Assembly: GCA_964397205.1 (NCBI GenBank)
Contig: CAYNIT010000074.1
Span: 1 to 17,169 of the forward strand
DNA length: 17,169 nt
Source: Phaeodactylibacter sp964397205
GTDB taxonomy: Bacteria; Bacteroidota; Bacteroidia; Chitinophagales; Saprospiraceae
Reading direction: 5' to 3'
In this document: positions 1 to 6,450 of the stretch, one piece after another
How the letters are laid out: each line of letters starts with the position of its first letter
Numbering within the stretch: the stretch's first letter is position 1
Position numbers and translations under genes: made by a program
Notes under the pieces: generated by a model
Told to the model about the DNA's origin: nothing
The model's input: the letters and a program-made list of their open reading frames with translations, nothing else
The model's database searches: none

Positions 1-50
1 GCACAAAATAACTTCGCCTATTCTAGGTAACTTGTTATTGCGCGACCCCT
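1..50. repeat. Left copy of 50-bp terminal inverted repeat
   Basis: These 50 bases are exactly the reverse complement of 17117-17166, so the window is bounded by a perfect inverted repeat. The match ends abruptly after position 50 on this side. The sequence probably belongs to a multicopy element whose body lies outside the window, with copies in opposite orientation on the two sides. No transposase gene is visible. It could also be a repeat at which an assembly contig ended. That it is a repeat is certain; its identity is not known. Confidence 0.9.
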
Positions 51-71
51 AACTTGTTGTTGCGCAGATCC
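9..71. repeat. Three imperfect direct repeats starting TAACTT
   Basis: Units start at 9 (19 bp), 28 (22 bp) and 50 (22 bp). The last two share TAACTTGTT(A/G)TTGCGC and differ mainly in their last six bases; the first shares only the TAACTT head. Serial 20-bp repeats at an end resemble transposase-binding arrays such as those of IS21-family elements, but this is an analogy, not an identification. Only the first two units lie in the sequence shared with the right end of the window; the third is unique to the left. Confidence 0.6.
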
Positions 72-430
72 TAAGCCAGCCTTTTGGGGCTCTGATGGGG
101 CGGCCCGCATCCGCTCCTCTGTGCTTTCTAGAACCACCTACCAAGTAGGAGGGATTTCATCGGCATTTTCCAAGCTTCCGCTCCTTCCCAGCCTCGTTCA
201 GCCATCAGGCTGAGCCCCACTGATACCCTGCTGTCGATGGTTTTACGAGGCCATTCGAAGCAATTTCAGGCAGGTTGGCTATTGATGTGAAAGGAGCGGA
301 CAAACCACCCTTGCCGAGTGCGAGCAAAACGCCTGCTCCGCGCCGGTAGCGGGAGGTTTAGAAGGGCAAAATTCTGGTAAGCGCCGACCCTCAATGCCGG
401 CCTACTGTGCCTAGAATGTCGGCTTGCATA
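72..430. other. Gene-free block rich in complementary segments; possible structured RNA or element remnant
   Basis: No open frame here looks like protein. Several segments can pair: 78-81 with 88-91, 137-141 with 145-149 (CCTAC-CAA-GTAGG), 177-186 with 291-300 (10 bp, perfect), 191-197 with 245-251 (7 bp), 198-203 with 208-213 (TCAGCC-ATCA-GGCTGA), 302-306 plus 308-310 with 351-353 plus 355-359 (8 pairs around an A/A mismatch), and 383-388 with 418-423. Several of these stems nest inside the 177-300 helix, as in a multi-branched RNA. It could be the non-coding part of a mobile element (for example a group II intron fragment) or a small RNA; the strand cannot be decided. No known RNA family was recognised. 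Confidence 0.25.
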
Positions 431-637
431 CCGTTCAGCCTGCTGCATCCTCTTGTGTTCACCTTTATGACAGATGCCTGACAACGGCTCTGTTCGCCGG
501 GGCGTACTTCTTACAAATGATTTTGCAAAGTATTCGGCAAAAGCAAAGCTCAGGCATAGCAAGGGATGGAATGCCATTCAAGCCAACTTTCAACCTCAGG
601 CGCTACTGTCATATTTGCGTAAGCTCTCTACAGGCAG

Positions 638-734
638 TGACAAATGTCATTCAGAGAGGTAATAGCAGATAATAGTTTTGTTGAAGTATGTTGCAGTTTC
701 GTGACATACTACCGATAACCAGAATTTATTTTTG
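638..734 (+). promoter_or_regulatory. hemA control region: two -7-like boxes and operator-like inverted repeats
   Basis: Two sequences match the Bacteroidota -7 consensus TAnnTTTG: TAGTTTTG at 673-680 and TATTTTTG at 727-734. The second would give a leader of roughly 20 nt before the hemA start. Neither has a good TTG at -33, so an activator may be needed. Between them is a perfect inverted repeat, AGTATGT (685-691) with ACATACT (704-710), covering the -33 region of the downstream box. Further up is the near-palindrome TGACAAATGTCA at 638-649. Regulator unknown. Confidence 0.4.
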
Positions 735-759
735 TGAATAACTCTTGAATTGAAGGCTC

Positions 760-2001
760 ATGCTGGCGAACTATAAGATTTTAACAGTAACTCACAAGCG
801 GACTAACCTCAAGGAAATTGGCGACTTCGTGCTGAAAGCATCCAATCAGGAAGAACTTAAAAGCCGTTTGGAGAGCCTCAAGCAACAATTTCATCTCGAC
901 GAGTTATTCTATCTGCCCACCTGCAATCGGGTGATGTACTTCTTTACCACTTCCGAGCCATTAGACGAGCGCTTCGCTGCCCGCTTTTTTCAGAGCGTCA
1001 ACCCCACTATGCCCATCGAAGTGATGGACCAAATAGAGGAAGTAGTCTATCAATACGACGGGCTGCCAGCTGTAGAGCACTTCTTAGATGTTGCTGCCTC
1101 TATCGATTCACTGGTGATTGGGGAGCGGCAGATACTTCGCCAAATTCGAGAAGCCTACGAGCAGTGCCGGGAATGGGGCCTTGCTGGCGACTACATCCGC
1201 ATCGCTTTTCAGCAAGCTGTGGTAGCGGCAAAAGCCGTTTACAATAAAACCCGCATTGGCGATAAGCCTATCTCTGTGGTTTCCCTTTCCATACAGCAGA
1301 TGCTGCGCGCCCACGTCCAAAAAGAGGGCCGTTTGCTGATTGTAGGCGCTGGCCAGACCAATCAGCTGGTTGGGAAATTCCTGGTCAAGCATGGCTTTAC
1401 CAACATCACAGTCTTTAACCGCAGCCTGGAAAAAGCCCAACAGCTGGCAAACAATACCGGAGGGCGTGCCCTTCCTTTGCACGAGCTTCCCAACTACCGG
1501 GAGGGGTTTGACTGTATGATTGTATGTACTGGCGCAACGGAGCCCATCATTACCACCGATCTTTACCGCAGCCTGCTCAATGGTGAATCCGACCGGAAAG
1601 TAGTCATCGACTTAGCTATACCCAATAATGTCGATGAATTGGTAACGGAAGACTTCACGCTAGAGTACATCGAGGTAGAAGGCCTGCGCAATCTGGCTAA
1701 GAAAAACCTGGCATTCCGCGAGCGGGAAGTGGAGCGCGCCAAAAAGGTGCTGACGAACTACCTGGAAGAAGTTCCCGCCTTGGTCAAACAGCGTCAGATC
1801 GAGCTGGCCATGCGCAGTGTTCCTACCGAAATCAAGGCCGTAAAGGAAAAAGCGCTGAACGAGGTTTTCCATAAGGAGGTCTCCTCTTTGGATGATCAGA
1901 CCCGAGCGCTGATGGAAAAGATGATGGCTTACATGGAGAAAAAGTGCATCGGTATCCCGATGAAGGCTGCTCGCGAAGCCGTGGTGCAGGGCAAGGCGTA
2001 A
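760..2001 (+). CDS. hemA: Glutamyl-tRNA reductase
   Basis: This enzyme reduces the glutamate of Glu-tRNA(Glu) with NADPH to glutamate-1-semialdehyde, the first committed step of C5-pathway tetrapyrrole (heme, siroheme) synthesis in the cytoplasm. The 413-aa protein is of normal length. The catalytic cysteine is Cys55 in LPTCNRVMYF; the usual glutamate after CNRT/V is methionine here. The conserved GERQILRQIREAY segment (about 121-133) and the NADPH site IVGAGQTNQ (about 194-202) with VFNRS (218-222) are present, and the C-terminal dimerisation helices end at KA. The start has a GAAGG just upstream and a -7-like box about 26 bp away. It stands alone: hemC/hemD, which often follow hemA in Bacteroidota, are absent and the next gene converges. 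Product assignment is firm. Confidence 0.95.
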   Translation: MLANYKILTVTHKRTNLKEIGDFVLKASNQEELKSRLESLKQQFHLDELFYLPTCNRVMYFFTTSEPLDERFAARFFQSVNPTMPIEVMDQIEEVVYQYDGLPAVEHFLDVAASIDSLVIGERQILRQIREAYEQCREWGLAGDYIRIAFQQAVVAAKAVYNKTRIGDKPISVVSLSIQQMLRAHVQKEGRLLIVGAGQTNQLVGKFLVKHGFTNITVFNRSLEKAQQLANNTGGRALPLHELPNYREGFDCMIVCTGATEPIITTDLYRSLLNGESDRKVVIDLAIPNNVDELVTEDFTLEYIEVEGLRNLAKKNLAFREREVERAKKVLTNYLEEVPALVKQRQIELAMRSVPTEIKAVKEKALNEVFHKEVSSLDDQTRALMEKMMAYMEKKCIGIPMKAAREAVVQGKA

Positions 2002-2018
2002 GAACAACCTACGCCTTG
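1992..2018. terminator. Bidirectional hairpin spanning the stop codons of hemA and cysS
   Basis: CAAGGCGTA (1992-2000) and TACGCCTTG (2010-2018) are perfectly complementary with a 9-nt loop. The loop contains the ends of both stop codons. No T-run follows on either strand, so it would act as a Rho-independent terminator only weakly; mRNA 3'-end protection is an alternative. The two genes are only 7 bp apart. Confidence 0.5.
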
Positions 2019-3520
2019 GTCCAAGTTGTTCCTTCTTTGCTGTCCTTCAAGACGATATCCAGTTCCTTCAAAGCATCCCGGATTTTATCAGAGGTATCAA
2101 AATCTTTTCTGGCGCGGGCTTCCTGCCGGATCTCTATGATCAAGTCCATCACCCCCTCGAGCGTTCCATTGTCCTTGCTCCCGGAAGCTGCGTTTTCATC
2201 TTTCAAGCCCAATACCTCGTAGATGTAATCGTGGAACGTTTGCTTCAGCCGGTGCAGCGTCTCTTCGCTGACCTCACTCAGCGATAGATGCCCTGCTTTT
2301 AGGCTGTTGATTTTGGTGACCAATTCGAAGAGTGCCGCGAGCGCCTTTGGCGTATTGAAGTCATCGTCCATTTCCACTTTCACCTGCTCCATCATACGCC
2401 GCAGTTCTTCGTCCAGTTCGCTAGCTTGCCCTCCCCCGGGGTGCTGCATTTCCTGCAGCAGCTTATTGCCTTCCATGAGGCGGCGGTAGCCTTTTTCTGC
2501 GGCTTGCAGCGCCTCGTCAGTCAGGTCGAGCGTACTGCGGTAGTGCGATTGCAGCATGAAAAAGCGCACCACCATTGGGCTATAGCCCTTGCTGATATGC
2601 GGGCTTTCGCCCGAAAAGAGTTGCTGTGGCGTAATGGTGTTGCCGTCGCTCTTGGCCATTTTCCGGCCGTTCAGCAGCAGCATATTGCCGTGCATCCAGT
2701 AATTGGCGGGAGCGCAATGGCAGGCACTGTAGTTTTGTGCCACTTCGTTTTCGTGATGGGGAAACTTCAGGTCGTTGCCACCCCCGTGGATGTCGAAGGT
2801 TTTGCCCAAGTACTTGGTACTCATGGCAGAGCACTCCAGGTGCCAGCCCGGAAAGCCTTCCGACCACTCAGACTCCCAGCGCATGATGTGCTTGGGATCC
2901 GCTTTGATCCAGATAGCGAAATCGGAGGGATGTCGTTTTTCCTCTTGGTTTTTAAGGTCGTCGCGGGATTCGGCCAGCAAGTCGTCGATCACCCGGCCGG
3001 AAAGCTTGCCGTAGATGTCGTTTTCCCGGGCGAATTTCACGGTATCGAAATAAACCGAGCCATTGGACTCGTAGGCGTAGCCGTTTTTGAGTATGGCTTT
3101 GACCATATTGATCTGTTCCAGGATATGGCCCGTGGCCCGCGGCTCTATGTTGGGAGGCTGATTGTTGAAGGTGCGCATCATGGCGTGAAAGCCGTTTGTG
3201 TAATGCTGCACGATTTCCATAGGCTCCAGCTTCTCCAGGCGGGCTCTTTTGGAAATTTTATCTTCAGCTGATATGTCATCGTTATCGCCCTCCAGATGGC
3301 CGACATCCGTTATGTTGCGTACGTACCGTACTTTATAGCCGAGGTACTTGAGATACCGGAAAATCACGTCAAAACTGGTGAAGGTGCGGCAATTCCCCAA
3401 ATGGACATCGCTATACACGGTAGGCCCGCAGACGTACATGCCGACTTGCCCCTCATTGATCGGTTTGAAAACTTCTTTCTCCCGGCTAAGGCTATTGTAT
3501 ATCTTAAGCGTACTTTCCAT
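2009..3520 (-). CDS. cysS: Cysteinyl-tRNA synthetase
   Basis: This class I aminoacyl-tRNA synthetase attaches cysteine to tRNA(Cys). The 503-aa protein carries the HIGH-type motif in CGPTVYSDVHLGN (31-43) and the KMSKS-type loop as KMAKSDGN (287-294). Zinc ligands are expected at Cys31, Cys230 (WHLECSAMS), His255 or His256 and Glu259 (PHHENE). It is about 40 residues longer than E. coli CysS. The C-terminal part is the charged helical anticodon-binding domain with a DALKELDIVLKDSKEGTTW tail typical of the family. It is last in the minus-strand block, 78 bp after the EEP gene, with its own promoter-like sequence in the gap, so it is probably also transcribed separately. Assignment is firm. Confidence 0.96.
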   Translation of the reverse strand: MESTLKIYNSLSREKEVFKPINEGQVGMYVCGPTVYSDVHLGNCRTFTSFDVIFRYLKYLGYKVRYVRNITDVGHLEGDNDDISAEDKISKRARLEKLEPMEIVQHYTNGFHAMMRTFNNQPPNIEPRATGHILEQINMVKAILKNGYAYESNGSVYFDTVKFARENDIYGKLSGRVIDDLLAESRDDLKNQEEKRHPSDFAIWIKADPKHIMRWESEWSEGFPGWHLECSAMSTKYLGKTFDIHGGGNDLKFPHHENEVAQNYSACHCAPANYWMHGNMLLLNGRKMAKSDGNTITPQQLFSGESPHISKGYSPMVVRFFMLQSHYRSTLDLTDEALQAAEKGYRRLMEGNKLLQEMQHPGGGQASELDEELRRMMEQVKVEMDDDFNTPKALAALFELVTKINSLKAGHLSLSEVSEETLHRLKQTFHDYIYEVLGLKDENAASGSKDNGTLEGVMDLIIEIRQEARARKDFDTSDKIRDALKELDIVLKDSKEGTTWTKA

Positions 3521-3542
3521 GCAGGCTTCAGTTTTGACCGCG

Positions 3543-3573
3543 CAAAAATAAGAAGCTCTACGCCCGAAATCAA
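3543..3573 (-). promoter_or_regulatory. Promoter of cysS
   Basis: On the minus strand TTG (3573-3571) is followed, after 20 bp, by TATTTTTG (3550-3543), a full match to the Bacteroidota primary-sigma pattern TTG-N19-21-TAnnTTTG. The start point would lie about 16 nt before the cysS ATG at 3520. Confidence 0.6.
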
Positions 3574-3598
3574 GGAAATCAGCAAAAGTCGGCGGCTC

Positions 3599-4648
3599 TC
3601 ATTTCAACTGCAGCGCTGCGCTGACGGAATAGTGGTCAGAAAACTGCTCTTTGGCCACTTGGTAATCCAGTGCCCTGAAAACCGGGCTGTGGAAGATATA
3701 GTCGATGCGCAAGGCCGGAATCGCCCCGGCGTAGGTGGTGCCGAAGCCCTTGCCGGCTTGGCGGAAGCCGTCCACCAAGTGCTGCGCAATCTGATGGTAG
3801 GTATAAGACTGTGGCACTGCATTGAGGTCGCCGCAGAGGACAACCGGGTGCGGGCTGTCGGCTATGGCTTGCGCGATTTCTTCGGCTTGTGTGGCCCGTT
3901 TGGTAGCAGAACGCTTGAAATTAGCCGCCATGGCTCGGATATTCAGCCAAGTTTCGCGCTCTTGCAAGTTGCCATCTCGGGCTACCTCCGAGGCCATGCT
4001 AGAAACTGAATTGGACTGCAGGTGCAGGTTGAAGACCCGTATCGTATGGTTGCCAACTTCTAAGTCGGCGTATTGGTAGCCATTGGAGTCCTCAAAAAAG
4101 TAGCGGGTGTGGCTGCCTTGTATAGGATAGCGGCTGAAGATAGCCAGAGCGCCTTTGGAGCTGACCAGTTTGTGTTGCAGCGGCGTTTGCTCTGTGAAGT
4201 GGGCAAGGAAGTTCTTCCTTGCCCACTTCACAGAGGGGAATTCCTGAAGGCACAATACATCGAGTTCTGGGGGTACCGGAAACACCTCTGGCAAGCGCTC
4301 GGCCGGGTATCGCTTTCCGCCCTCCAAATCATCCAGGAAACCATGAGCGTTGAAGCATTTGACCCAAAGGACGTTTTCCCCCTTCGGAGACGAGTTGAGG
4401 TGCAGGCCGAAGAACTGCATGATCGGGTTCCACCCGAGCAACAGGCAGGCCAGAGACAATAAGAATTGGTATTTGCGCAGCAGCGCCCAAAATGCGAGGA
4501 AAAGCAAATTAGCCAGCAGCAGCCATGGATAAATCAACCCGAAAAAAGCCAGCGGCCAGAAAGTGGCCGGGCTCACATAGGGGGAAAGATAGCTCAGCAG
4601 CGTTGCCAGTACCAAGAGTACATTTCCCCACCGGAGCATTTTCATCAT
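3599..4648 (-). CDS. Membrane-anchored endonuclease/exonuclease/phosphatase (EEP) family protein
   Basis: The 349-aa protein has three predicted membrane helices at the N-terminus (about 7-25, 28-55, 58-80) followed by one EEP-fold metal-dependent hydrolase domain. Expected active-site residues are visible: Asn100 (FNAHGF), Glu136 (CLQEF), His209 (FNLHLQS), Asp274/Asn276 (GDLNAVP), Asp316 (RIDYIF) and Asp338/His339 (SDHYSV). EEP enzymes cleave phosphodiesters or phosphoester headgroups (DNA, RNA, phosphoinositides, sphingomyelin); the substrate cannot be read from sequence. The position of the catalytic domain after an inner-membrane anchor is compatible with either side of the membrane. It lies 27 bp after a rhomboid gene, in a cluster conserved next to mutL in Bacteroidota. 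Codons for residues 139-153 form a perfect inverted repeat, listed separately. Confidence 0.88.
   Translation of the reverse strand: MMKMLRWGNVLLVLATLLSYLSPYVSPATFWPLAFFGLIYPWLLLANLLFLAFWALLRKYQFLLSLACLLLGWNPIMQFFGLHLNSSPKGENVLWVKCFNAHGFLDDLEGGKRYPAERLPEVFPVPPELDVLCLQEFPSVKWARKNFLAHFTEQTPLQHKLVSSKGALAIFSRYPIQGSHTRYFFEDSNGYQYADLEVGNHTIRVFNLHLQSNSVSSMASEVARDGNLQERETWLNIRAMAANFKRSATKRATQAEEIAQAIADSPHPVVLCGDLNAVPQSYTYHQIAQHLVDGFRQAGKGFGTTYAGAIPALRIDYIFHSPVFRALDYQVAKEQFSDHYSVSAALQLK
4190..4235. repeat. Perfect 22-bp inverted repeat with 2-bp centre inside the EEP gene
   Basis: Bases 4190-4211 and 4214-4235 are exact reverse complements, separated only by TT at 4212-4213. The match stops cleanly at both outer edges. 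It encodes residues 139-153 of the EEP protein, just after the catalytic Glu136 motif, and keeps the frame open. It would form a very stable mRNA hairpin or DNA cruciform. Confidence 0.95.
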
Positions 4649-4675
4649 AGGGCGCCAGAAATTTAAAGCAGCATG

Positions 4676-5617
4676 CTATTTCTTGCTGGCATTGAAAAGG
4701 AACTCTTTCTCCTCCGAGGTAAGGCTGTCGTAGCCCGATTTCTTGATTTTTTCCAGGATCGCGTCTAGCTTTTCCTGATATGCCCCCCCTTCTTTGGAGC
4801 CGCTGTCCGAGGCGGCATTGCCCCGGCCCGACCGCTTGGGCCGGTTGGGGTTGCGGTAAACTACCTTGGGGCGTTTGCGCTTCCGCTCCCCGGAAAACAA
4901 GCGTATGAAAAAATTCCGAATGCTGTCGAGCACGTTGTTGACTGGCTCTGAGAAATCATTGCCATTGCGCAGTTGCGCTACGAACAGCCAACCGAAGAAG
5001 GCACCACCCAGGTGTGCAAAGTGCCCGCCGGTATTACCCCCCTGCGGAATCAGTATAAGGTCGAGAAAAACCAATACAGCCACGATGTATTTCAGCTTCA
5101 CATCCCCCAGCAGCAGCAAACGCATGACATAATCCGGCGAAATAGTACCGGCTGCAACTACAATGGCCATGACACCTGCTGAAGCACCGAGTGCAAAACG
5201 ACCTCCGGCGCCGTAGGGCAAGAGGTTGGCGGAAATAAAAAAGAGCACGGCTCCGGCGATACCGCCCAGCAGGTAGAGCGGCAAAATGCGCTGGTCACCG
5301 ATAAAGTCCCCCACAATGCGGCCAAACCAATAGAGAAAGAGCATATTCCATAGCAGGTGCCAAAAGCCCTCGTGCAGGAACATGCTGGTGAACAGGCCCC
5401 AGGGATGGGTCAGGAAAAACTTCCAGTCGGAAGACATGCAGAAGAAGTGCAAAATATCCTGGTAAAGAGAAGAGGGGGTAGCGCCGTTGCCAATGAAAAG
5501 CACTAAGTTGACCAGATTGATCACTACAAAAACGGCCACATTTATGATGATCAAGCGGGTTATCATATTGCCCCGATTGAGTTCTCGCTTCGCGTCGTCC
5601 CAGATTGACTGCAGCAT
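4676..5617 (-). CDS. Rhomboid-family intramembrane serine protease (first of the pair upstream of EEP)
   Basis: Rhomboids cleave transmembrane substrates inside the membrane with a Ser-His dyad. The 313-aa protein has about six to seven membrane helices between 20 and 215. The nucleophile is Ser146 in GASAGVM, the catalytic His is His202 in HFAHLGGAFFGW, and the oxyanion-side residues His87 and Asn91 are in WHLLWNMLFLYWFG. The cytosolic tail (about 225-313) is basic, then Gly/Ser-rich, ending in a helical YQEKLDAILEKIKKSGYDSL segment seen in Bacteroidota homologues. It sits 27 bp upstream of the EEP gene and 128 bp after the other rhomboid, with a promoter-like sequence in that gap. All catalytic residues are intact, so it is expected to be active; the substrate is unknown. 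Confidence 0.92.
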   Translation of the reverse strand: MLQSIWDDAKRELNRGNMITRLIIINVAVFVVINLVNLVLFIGNGATPSSLYQDILHFFCMSSDWKFFLTHPWGLFTSMFLHEGFWHLLWNMLFLYWFGRIVGDFIGDQRILPLYLLGGIAGAVLFFISANLLPYGAGGRFALGASAGVMAIVVAAGTISPDYVMRLLLLGDVKLKYIVAVLVFLDLILIPQGGNTGGHFAHLGGAFFGWLFVAQLRNGNDFSEPVNNVLDSIRNFFIRLFSGERKRKRPKVVYRNPNRPKRSGRGNAASDSGSKEGGAYQEKLDAILEKIKKSGYDSLTSEEKEFLFNASKK

Positions 5618-5669
5618 TATTATATCGAATTCGTGAGTTAAAAACAGTAGCGACCCAGCTTTACCCCCA

Positions 5670-5701
5670 CAAAGTTACTAGCTTCCGATCATTTTATCCA
5701 A
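5670..5701 (-). promoter_or_regulatory. Promoter of the rhomboid-EEP pair
   Basis: On the minus strand TTG (5701-5699), a 21-bp spacer and TAACTTTG (5677-5670) fit the Bacteroidota consensus. The transcript would start about 45 nt before the ATG at 5617. The site explains the unusually wide 128-bp gap between the two rhomboid genes. Confidence 0.55.
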
Positions 5702-5745
5702 CCAAATTGGGCCAATCCGCTGCCACTTCAGATGAATGGCTGCTT

Positions 5746-6417
5746 CTATAAGCTTGACCCAAATTTTCGCCAGTAAAGGATCAGTAAAAAACCAAACAGG
5801 GCTCCTCCAAGGTGAGCGTAGTGGGCTACTCCGGTATTAAAATTGCCAAGTCCCAGGAATAGTTCAATACCTGCGTATATGAGTACAAAGTACTTAGCTT
5901 TAAGCGGTATGGGAGGGATGAGTAGCTGGATTACACTGTTGGGGAATAGCATGCCGTACCCTACAAGTATACCAAATACTGCACCAGAAGCCCCTAGCAT
6001 CGGCACATTTGACATGAGCTCGGAGGTGCTGCCTGTAGTCAAGTCTATGTAGCGTGCCAAAATGTGCAGCCCGAGCGCGCCAAATCCAGTCAGGAGGTAG
6101 TAAAACAAAAAGCGGCGCGGGCCCCAGGTAGCCTCTAGCGGCGGGCCGAACATGAACACCGCAAACATATTGAAAAACAGGTGGCTGATGCTCCCGTGCA
6201 TGAACATGTGGGACACGATCTGAAACGGCCGGAAATAGTCCGAAGAAGGGAAGAACATGGCCAGCCGGTAACGCCCCCATTCCGAAAAATCGGTGGTCCG
6301 TTCGTTGACCAGCGCCTTCATCGTTCCGCCGGAGGGATCGCCCAGCAGCATAGAGCCAAAATACACTAAAATATTGATAATCAGCAAGTGCTTGACGACT
6401 TCTGTAATTCTGAACAT
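5746..6417 (-). CDS. Rhomboid-family intramembrane serine protease (second, adjacent to mutL)
   Basis: The 223-aa protein is a compact rhomboid core with about six membrane helices and no long cytosolic tail. The Ser nucleophile is Ser144 in GASGAVFG, the catalytic His is His202 in HYAHLGGALFGF, and His79/Asn83 in ISHLFFNMFAVFMFG match the oxyanion-hole positions. It follows mutL by 33 bp and is probably cotranscribed with it. It differs from the neighbouring rhomboid in the loop after the first helix and in lacking the basic tail, so the two are paralogues rather than a recent duplication. Both dyads look functional. Confidence 0.92.
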   Translation of the reverse strand: MFRITEVVKHLLIINILVYFGSMLLGDPSGGTMKALVNERTTDFSEWGRYRLAMFFPSSDYFRPFQIVSHMFMHGSISHLFFNMFAVFMFGPPLEATWGPRRFLFYYLLTGFGALGLHILARYIDLTTGSTSELMSNVPMLGASGAVFGILVGYGMLFPNSVIQLLIPPIPLKAKYFVLIYAGIELFLGLGNFNTGVAHYAHLGGALFGFLLILYWRKFGSSL

Positions 6418-6450
6418 CAGCGGTTGAGATTAGTACGGTATAAAAACAGC

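Noticed and set aside
377..430. GTAAGCG at 377-383 as an IS66-type terminal inverted repeat
   Set aside because: Only the first few bases fit the IS66 pattern, and no matching opposite end or IS66 gene is present in the window.
266..577. Minus-strand open frame of 103 codons in the left gene-free region
   Set aside because: The translation is Arg/Ser/Ala/Phe-rich without domain or hydrophobic pattern, has no promoter or ribosome site, and overlaps other equally weak frames on the opposite strand.
424..672. Plus-strand open frames before hemA
   Set aside because: Low-complexity-free but protein-unlike translation, two competing frames in the same interval, and overlap with the hemA control region.
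2426..3271. 281-codon plus-strand frame opposite cysS
   Set aside because: It is an antisense shadow of a clear cysteinyl-tRNA synthetase with all motifs, and its own translation has no recognisable domain.
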